Positions 46,883 to 55,838 of a stretch of 64,000 nt of DNA are shown here, piece after piece. Position numbers and translations under genes: made by a program. The stretch spans positions 1-64,000 of the forward strand of contig DAORAL010000001.1 in assembly GCA_035344155.1 (NCBI GenBank), read 5' to 3'. Each line of letters starts with the position of its first letter. Positions within the stretch are counted from its first letter, which is position 1. The stretch is from UBA1845 sp002338715 (GTDB lineage: Bacteria; Planctomycetota; Phycisphaerae; UBA1845). The notes beneath the pieces are model-generated. The model worked only from the letters and a program-made list of their open reading frames with translations, was not told the DNA's origin and did not search any database.

Positions 46883-47186
46883 TTCGTTCGATCGGACCAT
46901 GGGCGCTGCGACACTGCGGCGCCCAACTGACGACGTATGGGTTGATACAGCGCGACACGGAGGCGCCACCCTGCGTCAGACGCCAGCCCTTCACGCCATT
47001 TGGCGCCAGTCCCTTACGCCATCAAGCGCCTGCCCGTTGCACCACGCCAGCCCAATTGCCTAAGCCCATCCTTTGCTATATCGTGCGCCAGTCGCGGCGG
47101 GTCGCGCAACAAGACAAACGTACACCGCGCCATACCCTGTCGCCGACATGACAACACCCTTACCTTTTTCGTCTTTGGAGAAACCC
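46883..47186. other. Gene-free gap before the metallopeptidase
   Basis: This 304-bp stretch contains a short GGGCGC/GCGCCC hairpin near 46900-46923 with no T-run and several CGCCA-rich degenerate blocks (46957-47025). Nothing else was seen. GGAG at its right edge is the ribosome binding site of the peptidase gene. Confidence 0.4.
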
Positions 47187-48905
47187 ATGATTTGCAACCC
47201 AACGACGGCGATCGCGTTTGGCGCTGCGCTTGTTCTCTGCACGGTTTCCAGCGTCGTCGCCGACGATGCTCCCAATGCCGGCGATGCTGCCCTGAAAGCA
47301 CAAGCTGATTTTGTCGCACTGCGCGATGCCTACCTCACCCGCTACAAACCCTTGTTCCTCACGTCCTCCAATGCCTGGTGGAACGCCTCCATCTCGGGCA
47401 AGGACGAAGACTTCGCCAAGAAGAAGGACGCCGACACAGCCGTCCTTGAACTCCACAGCGACCACGAGTTCTTCAACAAGCTGGATGCCCTTCGCAAAGC
47501 CGGCGAAGTGCGCGACCCCAAACTCGCCCGCCAGCTCGACGCGATGTACTTCCAGTTCCTGCCCGCCCAAGCCAACCAGGAACTCCAAAAGAAAATCCTC
47601 GACATCGAAAACAAAGTCGAGCAGGTCTTCAACACGCACCGCAGCGAAGTCAACGGCCAGAAGATCACCGAAAACGACGTCCGCAAAATCCTCAAGGACT
47701 CGACCGATTCCGAAGAAGCGAAGCAGGCCTGGATGGGTTACACCAGCGTGGGCCAAAAAATCGCTCCGGATTTAAAAGCGGCTGTCGGGTATCGCAACAC
47801 GATCGCCAAGGAACTCGGCTTCGACAACTACTACGACATGAAGCTCACCATTCAGGAAATCGACAAGGACGCATTCGTCGAGTTGTTCGACGAACTCGAC
47901 GCCCTGACCCGCGAACCGTTCGCCGAGATCAAAGCTCAAATCGATGAGCGGATGGCCAAGAAGTTCGGCATCACCAAAGACCAACTGCGCCCGTGGCACT
48001 TTGGCGACCTCTTCTTCCAGGAAGCCCCCGGTATGGAATCGGTCAACCTCGACGACCTCTTTGCCGACATCGACATGATCGAACTGACCAAAAAGTACTA
48101 CGCCAGTTTGGGCATGCCCTGCGAGGACATTTTCGAACGCAGCGACATGTACGAGCGTGAAGGCAAAAGCCCGCACGCATTTTGCACCCACATCGACCGC
48201 GAAGGCGACGTCCGCGTCCTCTGCAATCTCAAGCCCAACATGTACTGGGCTGACACGCTCATGCACGAAATGGGGCACGGCGTCTACGACAAGTACATCG
48301 ATCGCGAACTGCCCTGGCTGCTGCGCGAACCGTCGCACAGCATCACCACCGAAGGGGCGGCGATGATGTTCGGCGCACTCGTCAAGAACGAAGACTGGCT
48401 CATCAACGTGCGCGGTCTATCCGCCGACGAAGCCAAGAAAGCCGTGGAAGCCGCACAGGATTCGCTTCGCATTGAAAAACTGATCTTCTCACGCTGGACC
48501 CAGGTGATGGTGCGGTTCGAGATGGCCATGTACGCCAACCCCGACCAGGACCTCAGCAAACTCTGGTGGGATCTCAAAAAGAAATACCAACTGATGAATC
48601 CCCCCGACGATCTGACGCTTCCCGGTTATGCCGCGAAGATCCACGTCCTGTCGGTGCCTGTTTACTACCACAGCTACATGATGGGCGACCTCTTCGCCGC
48701 GCAGGTGCACGCCTATGCCGCACAGAAAGTTCTGGGCATCAAGCATCCGGACAAAACCTGCTTCTACAATCAGCCAAAAGCCGGCGAATACTTCCGCAAC
48801 AGGGTCTTTGGCCCCGGAAACCTGATGAGCTGGAACGAACTGACCAAATTCGCCACCGGTGAGTATCTCAGCGCCAAGTATTTCGCCAAGCGCTTCGTCA
48901 AGTAG
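47187..48905 (+). CDS. M2-family metallopeptidase (ACE-like dipeptidyl carboxypeptidase)
   Basis: The 572-residue protein has a signal peptide (AFGAALVLCTVSSVVA, cleaved near residue 24) and is probably periplasmic or exported. The zinc motif HEMGH is at residues 360-364 and the third ligand Glu is near 389 in SITTEGAAMM. C-terminal motifs NPDQDLSKLWWDLKKKYQ and HSYMMGDLFAAQ match the angiotensin-converting-enzyme family. GGAG precedes the ATG. It would release dipeptides from peptide C-termini. A strong terminator follows 45 bp after the stop. Confidence 0.92.
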   Translation: MICNPTTAIAFGAALVLCTVSSVVADDAPNAGDAALKAQADFVALRDAYLTRYKPLFLTSSNAWWNASISGKDEDFAKKKDADTAVLELHSDHEFFNKLDALRKAGEVRDPKLARQLDAMYFQFLPAQANQELQKKILDIENKVEQVFNTHRSEVNGQKITENDVRKILKDSTDSEEAKQAWMGYTSVGQKIAPDLKAAVGYRNTIAKELGFDNYYDMKLTIQEIDKDAFVELFDELDALTREPFAEIKAQIDERMAKKFGITKDQLRPWHFGDLFFQEAPGMESVNLDDLFADIDMIELTKKYYASLGMPCEDIFERSDMYEREGKSPHAFCTHIDREGDVRVLCNLKPNMYWADTLMHEMGHGVYDKYIDRELPWLLREPSHSITTEGAAMMFGALVKNEDWLINVRGLSADEAKKAVEAAQDSLRIEKLIFSRWTQVMVRFEMAMYANPDQDLSKLWWDLKKKYQLMNPPDDLTLPGYAAKIHVLSVPVYYHSYMMGDLFAAQVHAYAAQKVLGIKHPDKTCFYNQPKAGEYFRNRVFGPGNLMSWNELTKFATGEYLSAKYFAKRFVK

Positions 48906-48950
48906 CACCGACAATCCAAAACGCCACAATGCGTGGCTAAAAACAACATG

Positions 48951-48990
48951 GGCGGTCTTCCGGTTTCATCACGGAAGACCGCCTTTTTTT
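48951..48990 (+). terminator. Rho-independent terminator
   Basis: A perfect 12-bp stem, GGCGGTCTTCCG with CGGAAGACCGCC, is followed by seven Ts. It closes the peptidase unit. Confidence 0.93.
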
Positions 48991-49075
48991 GACAAGTGCG
49001 CGTTCACAGCGCACGATCGCACCAGTGCCCCGCTTCCAATCACGAATCCAAGTCCAGCCGAGGTAAATCGACACC

Positions 49076-49987
49076 ATGACCGATCAACCATTTCAACTCG
49101 TTGGAATCGGCGAACTCCTTTGGGATTGCTTCGAGAATCAGCGCAAACCGGGTGGCGCGCCAGCCAACGTCGCCTTCCATGCGAATCAACTCGGTATGGA
49201 CGCAACCGTCGTCACCCGCGTGGGAACCGATCCTTTGGGCGCGGAACTCATCGGATTCCTGGACGGCCACAACCTCGACACGCATCACATTCAATCCGAC
49301 CCAACCCACCCGACCGGTACGGTTACCGTCGACATGGTGCGGGCTGACCACCCCCAATACACCATTCACGAAAACGTCGCGTGGGACCACATTGAATTTA
49401 GCGAAGCCCTGCGGGCAACATGCAGCAGCACACACGCCATCTGCTTCGGTACGCTCGCGCAACGTTCCCCCGTATCAAAGAAAACGATTCAGGATTGCAT
49501 CGGCGCCGCAGCCGACGCCATCAAAATCTACGACGTCAATCTTCGACCGCCTTACTACGACCGCCCAACCATCGAGGCGTCGCTGAACGCGTGCGATATT
49601 GCAAAATTCAACGATGAAGAATCCGTCGTGCTCGCCGAAATGCTTGAATTGTCGAACCCCAACCTCGAATCCTTCGCAGCCGCTTTACGCGATCGCTACA
49701 AACTCGATGCCGTCTGCATCACGAAGGGTGGTGATGGCAGTTTGATTGTCACGAAAAGCGAGTCAGCCAGCGCCCCCAGCCCGAAGATCACGGTCGCCGA
49801 TACGGTCGGCGCGGGCGATTCCTTCACGGCAGCCGTCGCCTTCGCGCAGCTGCACGGCTGGAATGCCCAAGCCACAGCCACTTTCGCCAACCAAATCGCA
49901 GGCAACATCGCGGCCAACGAAGGTGCAATGCCGCGCCTCGACCGCAACGTCATTGAAGAAATCATCGCATCAGCAAAAGGAATGTAA
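49076..49987 (+). CDS. PfkB-family carbohydrate kinase (fructokinase-like)
   Basis: The 303-residue kinase has the family start (FQLVGIGELLWDCFE), the sugar-binding GGAPANVAFHANQLG near residue 24-38, the N-terminal signature around GMDATVVTRVGTDPLGAELIGFL, and the C-terminal ATP/anion-hole motif VADTVGAGDSFTAAVAFA near 240. Features are closest to bacterial fructokinases, but the substrate is inferred. It is convergent with the oxidoreductase gene after 20 bp. No sugar transporter is adjacent. Confidence 0.9.
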   Translation: MTDQPFQLVGIGELLWDCFENQRKPGGAPANVAFHANQLGMDATVVTRVGTDPLGAELIGFLDGHNLDTHHIQSDPTHPTGTVTVDMVRADHPQYTIHENVAWDHIEFSEALRATCSSTHAICFGTLAQRSPVSKKTIQDCIGAAADAIKIYDVNLRPPYYDRPTIEASLNACDIAKFNDEESVVLAEMLELSNPNLESFAAALRDRYKLDAVCITKGGDGSLIVTKSESASAPSPKITVADTVGAGDSFTAAVAFAQLHGWNAQATATFANQIAGNIAANEGAMPRLDRNVIEEIIASAKGM

Positions 49988-50007
49988 GGATCGATAGCGC
50001 GTGCGCC

Positions 50008-51009
50008 TCAGACAACCGACGGCGCATCGATCAATCGCGTCGGCGAAAAGGGATGTTTCTCGTGGTTGACGCGTCCAACGATTGACTCAGCCGCGAACTG
50101 ACCGACCGCATAGGACGACGTCACCCCGTGCCCACCAAGTCCTGCGACGTGAAACAACCCGGGGTACCGCGCATCAAACCCGATGACGAATTTCTCGTCG
50201 GCGGCAAACACACGCTGGCCCGTCCAACGTGTCTTGATCCGAACGTTCGCAAGCCGTGGTTGATGCTTTCGAAATTTAGCGGCCAACAGCTCTTCAACGG
50301 CATCATCGACAAGGTAGTCGCCCGGTTCGCGGCGCGATTCATCGCATGCACAAAGCAGCAGCCCACCGCCTTCCGGCCGAAAATACAAACCGTTCACAAC
50401 ATCCCACACGAACGGAAGCGTCGCATCGATTCCGTCGATTGACGGCGTGACATACAGGTGACGGTTGCGCGCCTCAAGCGGCAACTCGCCGACAACACCC
50501 GCCCAAGGGCCAGCCGCATTAACCAACACCCGTGATCGAAACGCCCCGACATCCGTGCGAATCTCGAAACCGTCGTCAACCGATTCCCACGATCGAACGG
50601 CGACGTCATATCGAACATCCTGCCCACGCAGATACGTCTGAAGCAAGCCAGCCGGATCGACCACCCCATCATCCGGACACCAGCGCCCAGCCCCGGCCGC
50701 CATCGGAAAGTGGTCTCCGACCGGATCGTCACCCAATCCCAAAAGCACGCTACCGGTATGACGAAACTCGCAGTGCTGACCGGTCCGAAGCGCTACCGCA
50801 CCCGCGCGGGTGAACTCAGCCACATCCGAATCACCAACCCATGCGCGGATCATCGCGGCATTGCGACCGGAAGAGTGCACGCCCGGATCGCTTTCCTTCT
50901 CCAACACGACGACGTCGCGAGCGCCCGACCGTTTCAAATGAAATGCGGTGGACGCACCGGCCAATCCGGCGCCGATGATGAGAATGTCGCATTGATGGTC
51001 GCTGCCCAT
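50008..51009 (-). CDS. FAD-dependent oxidoreductase (DAO/glycine oxidase type)
   Basis: The 333-residue enzyme begins with a dinucleotide-binding motif CDILIIGAGLAGASTAFHLKRSG, followed by the VVVLEKESDPGVHSSGRNAAMI segment typical of D-amino-acid-oxidase-like flavoproteins. The VLVNAAGPWAG motif is near 170 and the C-terminal GLFHVAGLGGHGVTSSYAVGQ near 285. The start at 51009 lies 135 bp from the divergent VOC gene. The exact amine or acid substrate is not readable. It probably acts in amino-acid or sarcosine-type catabolism. Confidence 0.9.
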   Translation of the reverse strand: MGSDHQCDILIIGAGLAGASTAFHLKRSGARDVVVLEKESDPGVHSSGRNAAMIRAWVGDSDVAEFTRAGAVALRTGQHCEFRHTGSVLLGLGDDPVGDHFPMAAGAGRWCPDDGVVDPAGLLQTYLRGQDVRYDVAVRSWESVDDGFEIRTDVGAFRSRVLVNAAGPWAGVVGELPLEARNRHLYVTPSIDGIDATLPFVWDVVNGLYFRPEGGGLLLCACDESRREPGDYLVDDAVEELLAAKFRKHQPRLANVRIKTRWTGQRVFAADEKFVIGFDARYPGLFHVAGLGGHGVTSSYAVGQFAAESIVGRVNHEKHPFSPTRLIDAPSVV

Positions 51010-51143
51010 GGCCTGATTCTAGCGAATCGCAACCGAAAGGATAACCTGACCCGATCCACGGCCAATCGCCGATAACGCCAGTATCGACCGCGTTTTGGCG
51101 AATTGCGGATGCGGACCGGATAGGAATACACGAGCGAATCAAG

Positions 51144-51560
51144 ATGCCGAGCGATCAGCCCGCCGACAACACACCAGCCCTCACGATCGAATCGATCAGC
51201 GCCGTGACCCTCTTCACCCCCGACATTGCGGCGTCGATTGGGTTCTACCGTTCACTGGGATTTGAAAAGCTCTACGGAGGCGAAGGCGAGCCGCTGACCA
51301 GCTTTCGGGTCGGAACGGGATTTCTCAATCTCATCCACACCGTCGAATGGGATCGGGTAAAATCGTGGGGACGCACAATCATCTATGTGTCCGATGTTGA
51401 CGCCATGTTCAAGCGGTGCATCGACAACGGGTGGACGCCGTCGACTGAACCCACCGATGCCGCATGGGGCGAGCGGTACTTTCATATCAGCGACCCCGCA
51501 GGTCACGAAATAAGCTTCGCCCGTCCAATCTCGTCAGACCGGCCCAACGCTATTCCATGA
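51144..51560 (+). CDS. VOC-family (glyoxalase/bleomycin resistance) protein
   Basis: The 138-residue protein has the beta-alpha-beta-beta-beta layout of the vicinal oxygen chelate family: VTLFTPDIAASIGFYRSLGF near residue 20, FLNLIHTVEW, IIYVSDVDAMFKRCIDNGW and the closing YFHISDPAGHEISFARPI, with the typical Glu. The function could be lyase, dioxygenase or resistance; no substrate is indicated. It is divergent from the FAD oxidoreductase and convergent with the CheX gene. Confidence 0.88.
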   Translation: MPSDQPADNTPALTIESISAVTLFTPDIAASIGFYRSLGFEKLYGGEGEPLTSFRVGTGFLNLIHTVEWDRVKSWGRTIIYVSDVDAMFKRCIDNGWTPSTEPTDAAWGERYFHISDPAGHEISFARPISSDRPNAIP

Positions 51561-51626
51561 TTTCAAGCAGATGTGTGCAATCGCCGTTTGGTTGACGTTG
51601 AAACCACTGCGCGTTGGGGATGTTCG

Positions 51627-52130
51627 CTAGCCAGCCAACGCAACTTCATTCGGAGTGGGCGGGATCATCTGCGTGGGCTTGACGCACAGGGCAAAGGTAA
51701 ACTTACCGAATCGACCGACCATGGGGACCTCCAGCCAAGCCCCCTGCTTGCGCAAGACCGATCGCTCGAAAGAACCATCAGCCCCTGCCACGACCGCAAA
51801 TTCCATTTTGATTGATTGGGATAGACGTCGAACGAGGGTTTTGACGAGCGTTGCGATTTGATCACCGGCCCACACGTTCTGAGCAGCAGTGTCCATCTCT
51901 TTGGGAGCGCCCAACAGCGATGCGATGACACTGGCCATCGTGCTGGGGAGGTTTAATACCATGTAACCCTGGTGACTGCCTGAAATCTTGATGACCGCGC
52001 GAACCGTCCCGTCTTCCGCACCCAATCCGCGACTGACCGTTGGTTTCCCAACACGGCATGGACACTCAAGCATCTTTTCAAATACCCTTCGCGTCGACAA
52101 CATGAAGGGACGGACGATCGCTGTGTTCAT
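51627..52130 (-). CDS. CheX-like chemotaxis phosphatase domain protein
   Basis: The 167-residue protein resembles CheX: an N-terminal MNTAIVRPFMLSTRRVFEKMLECPCRVG helix, a central VRAVIKISGSHQGYMVLNLPSTMASVIASLLG, then a helix with DTAAQNVWAGDQIATLVKTLVRRLS in the position of the CheX ExxN-type helix. The canonical Glu-x-x-Asn pair is not clearly retained, so activity is uncertain. Start chosen at 52130; an in-frame upstream ATG at 52184 is also possible. No chemotaxis genes are adjacent. A 16-bp repeat array lies 84-125 bp upstream. Confidence 0.78.
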   Translation of the reverse strand: MNTAIVRPFMLSTRRVFEKMLECPCRVGKPTVSRGLGAEDGTVRAVIKISGSHQGYMVLNLPSTMASVIASLLGAPKEMDTAAQNVWAGDQIATLVKTLVRRLSQSIKMEFAVVAGADGSFERSVLRKQGAWLEVPMVGRFGKFTFALCVKPTQMIPPTPNEVALAG

Positions 52131-52533
52131 GGACTGACCTTCGATTCCCAGATGGAAATGGGATCCCCTGCCTTTGCACTTCAAATTTCAGGTAGGTCAA
52201 ATTTCAAATACTTGAAATTCCCGGTAATCGAAACTCCCGGAACCTGAAATCCCCGATGCACCTCTTTCGCCGAGCGACGTGCTCACGTATTTAATTAACG
52301 ACTCCGAACTTACCCCTCCTTACGGAATCTTACGATCGACCAATTGGGGTAGACTCCTCAAACAATCAAACCAATATTGAATTCGGAATTGTCGTCAGGC
52401 AAGTTGATTGTTTGCCCTATAGAATCTCGGGACCGAGAAGACCGTCGCAGACAATCTGCCAGCGACGCTTTGGAGGAAATGGGCCAATCCTGCCGACGTA
52501 TCCAGGTCAAATCAGCGTGAATAATTTCAGGGA
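52131..52533. repeat. 403-bp gap with 16-bp iterated motifs
   Basis: GAAATTCCCGG (52214-52224), GAAACTCCCGG (52230-52240) and GAAATCCCCG (52246-52255) recur every 16 bp. Next to them is a TTTCAA/TTGAAA inverted pair (52203-52217) and another CAAATTTCA copy upstream. The array is positioned as a regulatory region for the CheX-like gene. The rest of the gap, up to the tadA stop, has only a weak GTCGC/GCGAC hairpin near 52443-52469. No gene was found. Confidence 0.6.
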
Positions 52534-53001
52534 CTATTTCTTGCCGAGCGCACGCTGCTTTTGAAAGAACGCCGTGAGGATGCGGCTACACGCGTCACCT
52601 TCGACGTCCGATAAAACCGACACTTGATGGTTGGAACGAAGATCATCGACGATCGAATAGAGCGACCCACACGCCCCGAATTTCGGATCCACCGCCCCAA
52701 AGACCAATTGCTTGATTCGGGCCAACACAATCGCACCTGCGCACATCGGGCACGGCTCCAGCGTCACGTAGAGCGTGCAGTCGGTCAGTCGCCAATCGCC
52801 GACCGCGGAACAGGCAGCCGTGATCGCCAGCATCTCGGCGTGGGCTGTCGGATCGCGCAACGATTCTTTCTGGTTGTGCCCGCGTCCAATAATGCGACCA
52901 TCGCGCACAACCACAGCCCCCACCGGAACCTCATCGTGCTCCTCGGCGATGCGCGCTTCCTCAAGCGCGGCTTGCATGAATTTATCGTGATCGAAATTCA
53001 C
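52534..53001 (-). CDS. tadA: tRNA(Arg) adenosine deaminase
   Basis: The 155-residue zinc enzyme converts the wobble adenosine of tRNA-Arg(ACG) to inosine. It has the zinc motif DPTAHAEMLAI near 50 and LEPCPMCAGAIVLARIKQLVFGAVDPKFGACGS near 80, with the expected H-E and P-C-x-x-C residues. I choose the GTG start at 53001 (VNFDHDKFMQAALEEAR), which overlaps the stop of the upstream Nudix gene (GTGA), indicating translational coupling. A longer reading from 53064 would overlap that gene by 67 bp. Confidence 0.93.
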   Translation of the reverse strand: MNFDHDKFMQAALEEARIAEEHDEVPVGAVVVRDGRIIGRGHNQKESLRDPTAHAEMLAITAACSAVGDWRLTDCTLYVTLEPCPMCAGAIVLARIKQLVFGAVDPKFGACGSLYSIVDDLRSNHQVSVLSDVEGDACSRILTAFFQKQRALGKK

Positions 53002-53858
53002 CCGAGGCGCCCCAACACGTCCGAAAACCAGCCGTCGCCAAACGCACCCCACCCGTACAAACACAATGCCGACATCGCCACCGGCGTCGTCCGTTTTGCC
53101 TGAACAATGTAAGCAGCCACATCCGCCGGCGAGTCGACAATTCGCTCGACACCCAGGTGCTCTGCCGTCATCGAAGAAACATCCACCCGGTTGGCCAACT
53201 CATCCGCGTTCATGTCCACCCGCGCTGCGAACACAAGCTCCGGCTGCCATATGGAACGATCACAAACCAAACCAAGGCATTCAAGTTCGGTTAAATCATC
53301 AGGGCGTAACGCCAGTTCTTCGCAAATCTCCCGGGTGACAGCCGCAAAGACGTCGATCTGCCCATCATCACCGAGATCGTCGGCATCGAGCGCCCCACCA
53401 AACGCATGAATCGTCCCGGGTTGATCAACAACCTTCGCGCTGCGATGTCCGAGCAGAATCGTCGCGGGCTCGCGGTTGCAGATGATAAGCGCACTCACAC
53501 CGATCGCGTTGGCAAAGGCATCGCGCCCGACTTCGTCAAGCAGCACCCCATTGCGCAGATTCGTGCCCAAAAATGATTTGTAATCTGTCGGTCCGACGTC
53601 GATGTGCAAGCCGTCATCCATCAGCGCGTGGTTGACGTATCGAACGAGATCGCCGTTAAACAGCACGGCTCCGCTATCATCCGCCAACGCCCGTTCACGC
53701 GCCCACACTTCAGCGATCAACCGCTCCAACACGTCGGTCGACGGGCGCGGCGCATCACTCCAAGACAGCTTGACGTCACCCCGTGCGAACGGACCCGCCA
53801 CCTCGACGTTCGCCAGCCGCGCGATCCTCTCCAATCGATGGGCTGGAAACTTCGACAT
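52998..53858 (-). CDS. Nudix hydrolase, NUDT22-like
   Basis: The 286-residue protein has a Nudix-like region GALDADDLGDDGQIDVFAAVTREICEELAL near residue 150-185, with the REICEEL core. The N-terminal half contains YKSFLGTN near 90, a segment also typical of NUDT22, a UDP-sugar hydrolase of animals; that resemblance is from memory and needs a search. GGAG precedes the ATG at 53858. It is translationally coupled to tadA (GTGA overlap). Possible substrates are UDP-sugars; not proven. Confidence 0.75.
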   Translation of the reverse strand: MSKFPAHRLERIARLANVEVAGPFARGDVKLSWSDAPRPSTDVLERLIAEVWARERALADDSGAVLFNGDLVRYVNHALMDDGLHIDVGPTDYKSFLGTNLRNGVLLDEVGRDAFANAIGVSALIICNREPATILLGHRSAKVVDQPGTIHAFGGALDADDLGDDGQIDVFAAVTREICEELALRPDDLTELECLGLVCDRSIWQPELVFAARVDMNADELANRVDVSSMTAEHLGVERIVDSPADVAAYIVQAKRTTPVAMSALCLYGWGAFGDGWFSDVLGRLG

Positions 53859-53884
53859 GCCGAACTCCGACGAGTGCGTTTTGA

Positions 53885-54562
53885 TTATTCAACGTCGCGG
53901 GTAAAGAACACACCCGGCGAAACATTTTCGTCGTCGGTGTTCAAAAAGAAGAACGTCACCACCTGGCCGGCTTCTGCCGTAAACGGTGCGAACGTCCGCA
54001 GAATCTCATCGCCAGCCGCCGACCGAATCTGCAGGACCAACTCCCCCGCATCGACCGCGATATACTCGCTGACGTCGCGAAACATCATGTCGTCGACCAG
54101 CAACGTGCCGTCCGACAGGTTGATATCCACTTCGGGACCGTCGGGGTGCGCATTGACAAAGCGAAGTCGCGTCATGCCAGCCGCCGGAGCAGAATTATCG
54201 TCGTCCAGCAATACCGCCTCAATTTCGTCGAATACATTGAGGAGGAGGATCGTCGTCGACGTATCGACCGCCAATGAAACGTCCGTACTGACGAGGGGCG
54301 GTTCCGAACAATCGTCGCCGTCTGCGACAAAATTGACGGAAAAGCTCGATGCCGCGACTTGGCCATACGTGGTCCCGGGACGCTGTCCGCCGATGCCATC
54401 GAACGCGACCGTTCCGTCGTCAAAGCAACCGTCAAGCGGCGGAGAATCGGGGCTCGCGTTGATCGCCCGAAGCGATGCCGTCTCCTGCGGTGGCGCAGGG
54501 GTGCAACCGGCGATGACTATCGACACTAAAACCGTTGCCAACGATCGATGAAATCGAAACAT
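53885..54562 (-). CDS. DUF4397 lipoprotein
   Basis: This 225-residue lipoprotein (signal with lipobox IAGC near residue 20) contains two related beta-rich segments. They begin LRAINASPDSPPLDGCFDDG near 31 and LRFVNAHPDGPEVDINLSDG near 132, the pattern of the DUF4397 family. It is acidic, and probably sits on the envelope surface. The role of the family is unknown. It is 26 bp upstream of the Nudix gene on the same strand, so co-transcription with Nudix and tadA is possible. Confidence 0.82.
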   Translation of the reverse strand: MFRFHRSLATVLVSIVIAGCTPAPPQETASLRAINASPDSPPLDGCFDDGTVAFDGIGGQRPGTTYGQVAASSFSVNFVADGDDCSEPPLVSTDVSLAVDTSTTILLLNVFDEIEAVLLDDDNSAPAAGMTRLRFVNAHPDGPEVDINLSDGTLLVDDMMFRDVSEYIAVDAGELVLQIRSAAGDEILRTFAPFTAEAGQVVTFFFLNTDDENVSPGVFFTRDVE

Positions 54563-54786
54563 AGAATCACGTCTCCCAATTCAGGTCAGCCGCATGGCTC
54601 CATCCATGCGCGTGGGTCGGATTCTAAAGGCAACTCGCCGTCGGTGCGAATCTTCCGCGTTGTCGTTGGTACATGCGTGGGCGGCTTGATGCCCGAATCG
54701 GGCGGCGCTACACTGCTGAGAGCAGACCGACCGCAACCCGCAACTCCAGCGCCGGCTGAGACCCGCACCATGAGACGCTCAACCCT

Positions 54787-55833
54787 ATGAAACGAACCAT
54801 CGCCCAACTGCTCCTGGTCGCACTGGTCATCGGACTGGGCTGGGGGATCGTCTCGACCGCGCCGAAAATCGCGGAACAATATCGCCAGATGCGTGCGTCC
54901 GGTGACGCGATGGCCTATCCGTTTCTCGGCATCATCGGCGTCGGCGCACTGTTGGTACTTGCCGGTGCGTCCTATGCCGGTTGGCTCATCTGGCGCGAAC
55001 TCGCCTCACCCAAAACCAAGCGCCACCGCAAGATCGAAACCATGTCCGACGCGCAAATCGCCCGCGAAACCCGCAAGCACATTCGCCGCGCCGAAAAGAA
55101 GCAGGCATCACCGTCGACGACCGGTCCGCTGTCTTCCGACCAACGCGAACTGCGCGACGAACTTCGCAACCTCGATCGCAAGTCCACCGAAAGCACGCTC
55201 GAGGTCATCGTCTTCGGCGCGATCAACGGCGGCAAATCGTCGCTGCTCAACGCCATCTGCGGACAGGACCGTTTCGCAACCGACGTGGTCGGCGGAGCCA
55301 CCACCCAGTCGTCGGAAATCAGTTTCCCGGGCCAGGGCAAAATCATCCTGCGCGACACGCCCGGTTTGCAGGAGGTCTTCGGCGACCGGCGGGCGCTGAT
55401 TGCCCGAACCCAGGTCGGAAAAGCCGACGTGGTCGTCTTCGTCATCGCCGACGATCTGCGCAGCTTTGAACTCGACGAAATCAAAGACGTCGCTTCAATA
55501 CCCAAACGCGTCATCGTCTGCTTCAACAAGCGCGACTGCTACACGAAGTCCGACGCCAACGCCCTGCACCAGCGCATCATCGAACGCCTCGACGGAATCG
55601 TCGAACCGTCCGACGTCGTGCAAACGCAGGCGATCGACGTCGCCCAAACGGTCGAAATCCAAAAAGCCGACGGAGCCATCGTGACACGCAGTGACACCAA
55701 GCCGCGCGACGTCTCCGCACTAACCGAGCGGTTGCTGTCCATCCTGGAATCCGAAGGCCAGCAACTGCTCCTTCGAACCATGCTGCAACGGGCGAGAGAA
55801 CTGGAAAACCTGACCACGCAACCTCAAGAATAA
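54787..55833 (+). CDS. Membrane-anchored Era-like GTPase
   Basis: The 348-residue protein has two N-terminal membrane helices (about residues 5-24 and 43-70) followed by a charged linker. The GTPase domain then shows G1 GAINGGKSS at about 144-152, G3 DTPG near 189 and G4 NKRD near 247. The C-terminal helical region is about 270-348. The G1 form GxxxGGKSS differs from usual GxxxxGKS by an extra Gly only. It is followed after 5 bp by a second GTPase gene, so the two are one unit. It may act at the membrane as a pair; function unknown. Confidence 0.87.
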   Translation: MKRTIAQLLLVALVIGLGWGIVSTAPKIAEQYRQMRASGDAMAYPFLGIIGVGALLVLAGASYAGWLIWRELASPKTKRHRKIETMSDAQIARETRKHIRRAEKKQASPSTTGPLSSDQRELRDELRNLDRKSTESTLEVIVFGAINGGKSSLLNAICGQDRFATDVVGGATTQSSEISFPGQGKIILRDTPGLQEVFGDRRALIARTQVGKADVVVFVIADDLRSFELDEIKDVASIPKRVIVCFNKRDCYTKSDANALHQRIIERLDGIVEPSDVVQTQAIDVAQTVEIQKADGAIVTRSDTKPRDVSALTERLLSILESEGQQLLLRTMLQRARELENLTTQPQE

Positions 55834-55838
55834 ACACG

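Noticed and set aside
46957..47025. Possible tandem repeat rich in CGCCA
   Set aside because: Units are too degenerate and unevenly spaced to define a repeat.
52385..52520. Possible signal-recognition-particle RNA next to tadA
   Set aside because: The invariant GGAAG/AGCAGCC-type loop was not found on either strand.
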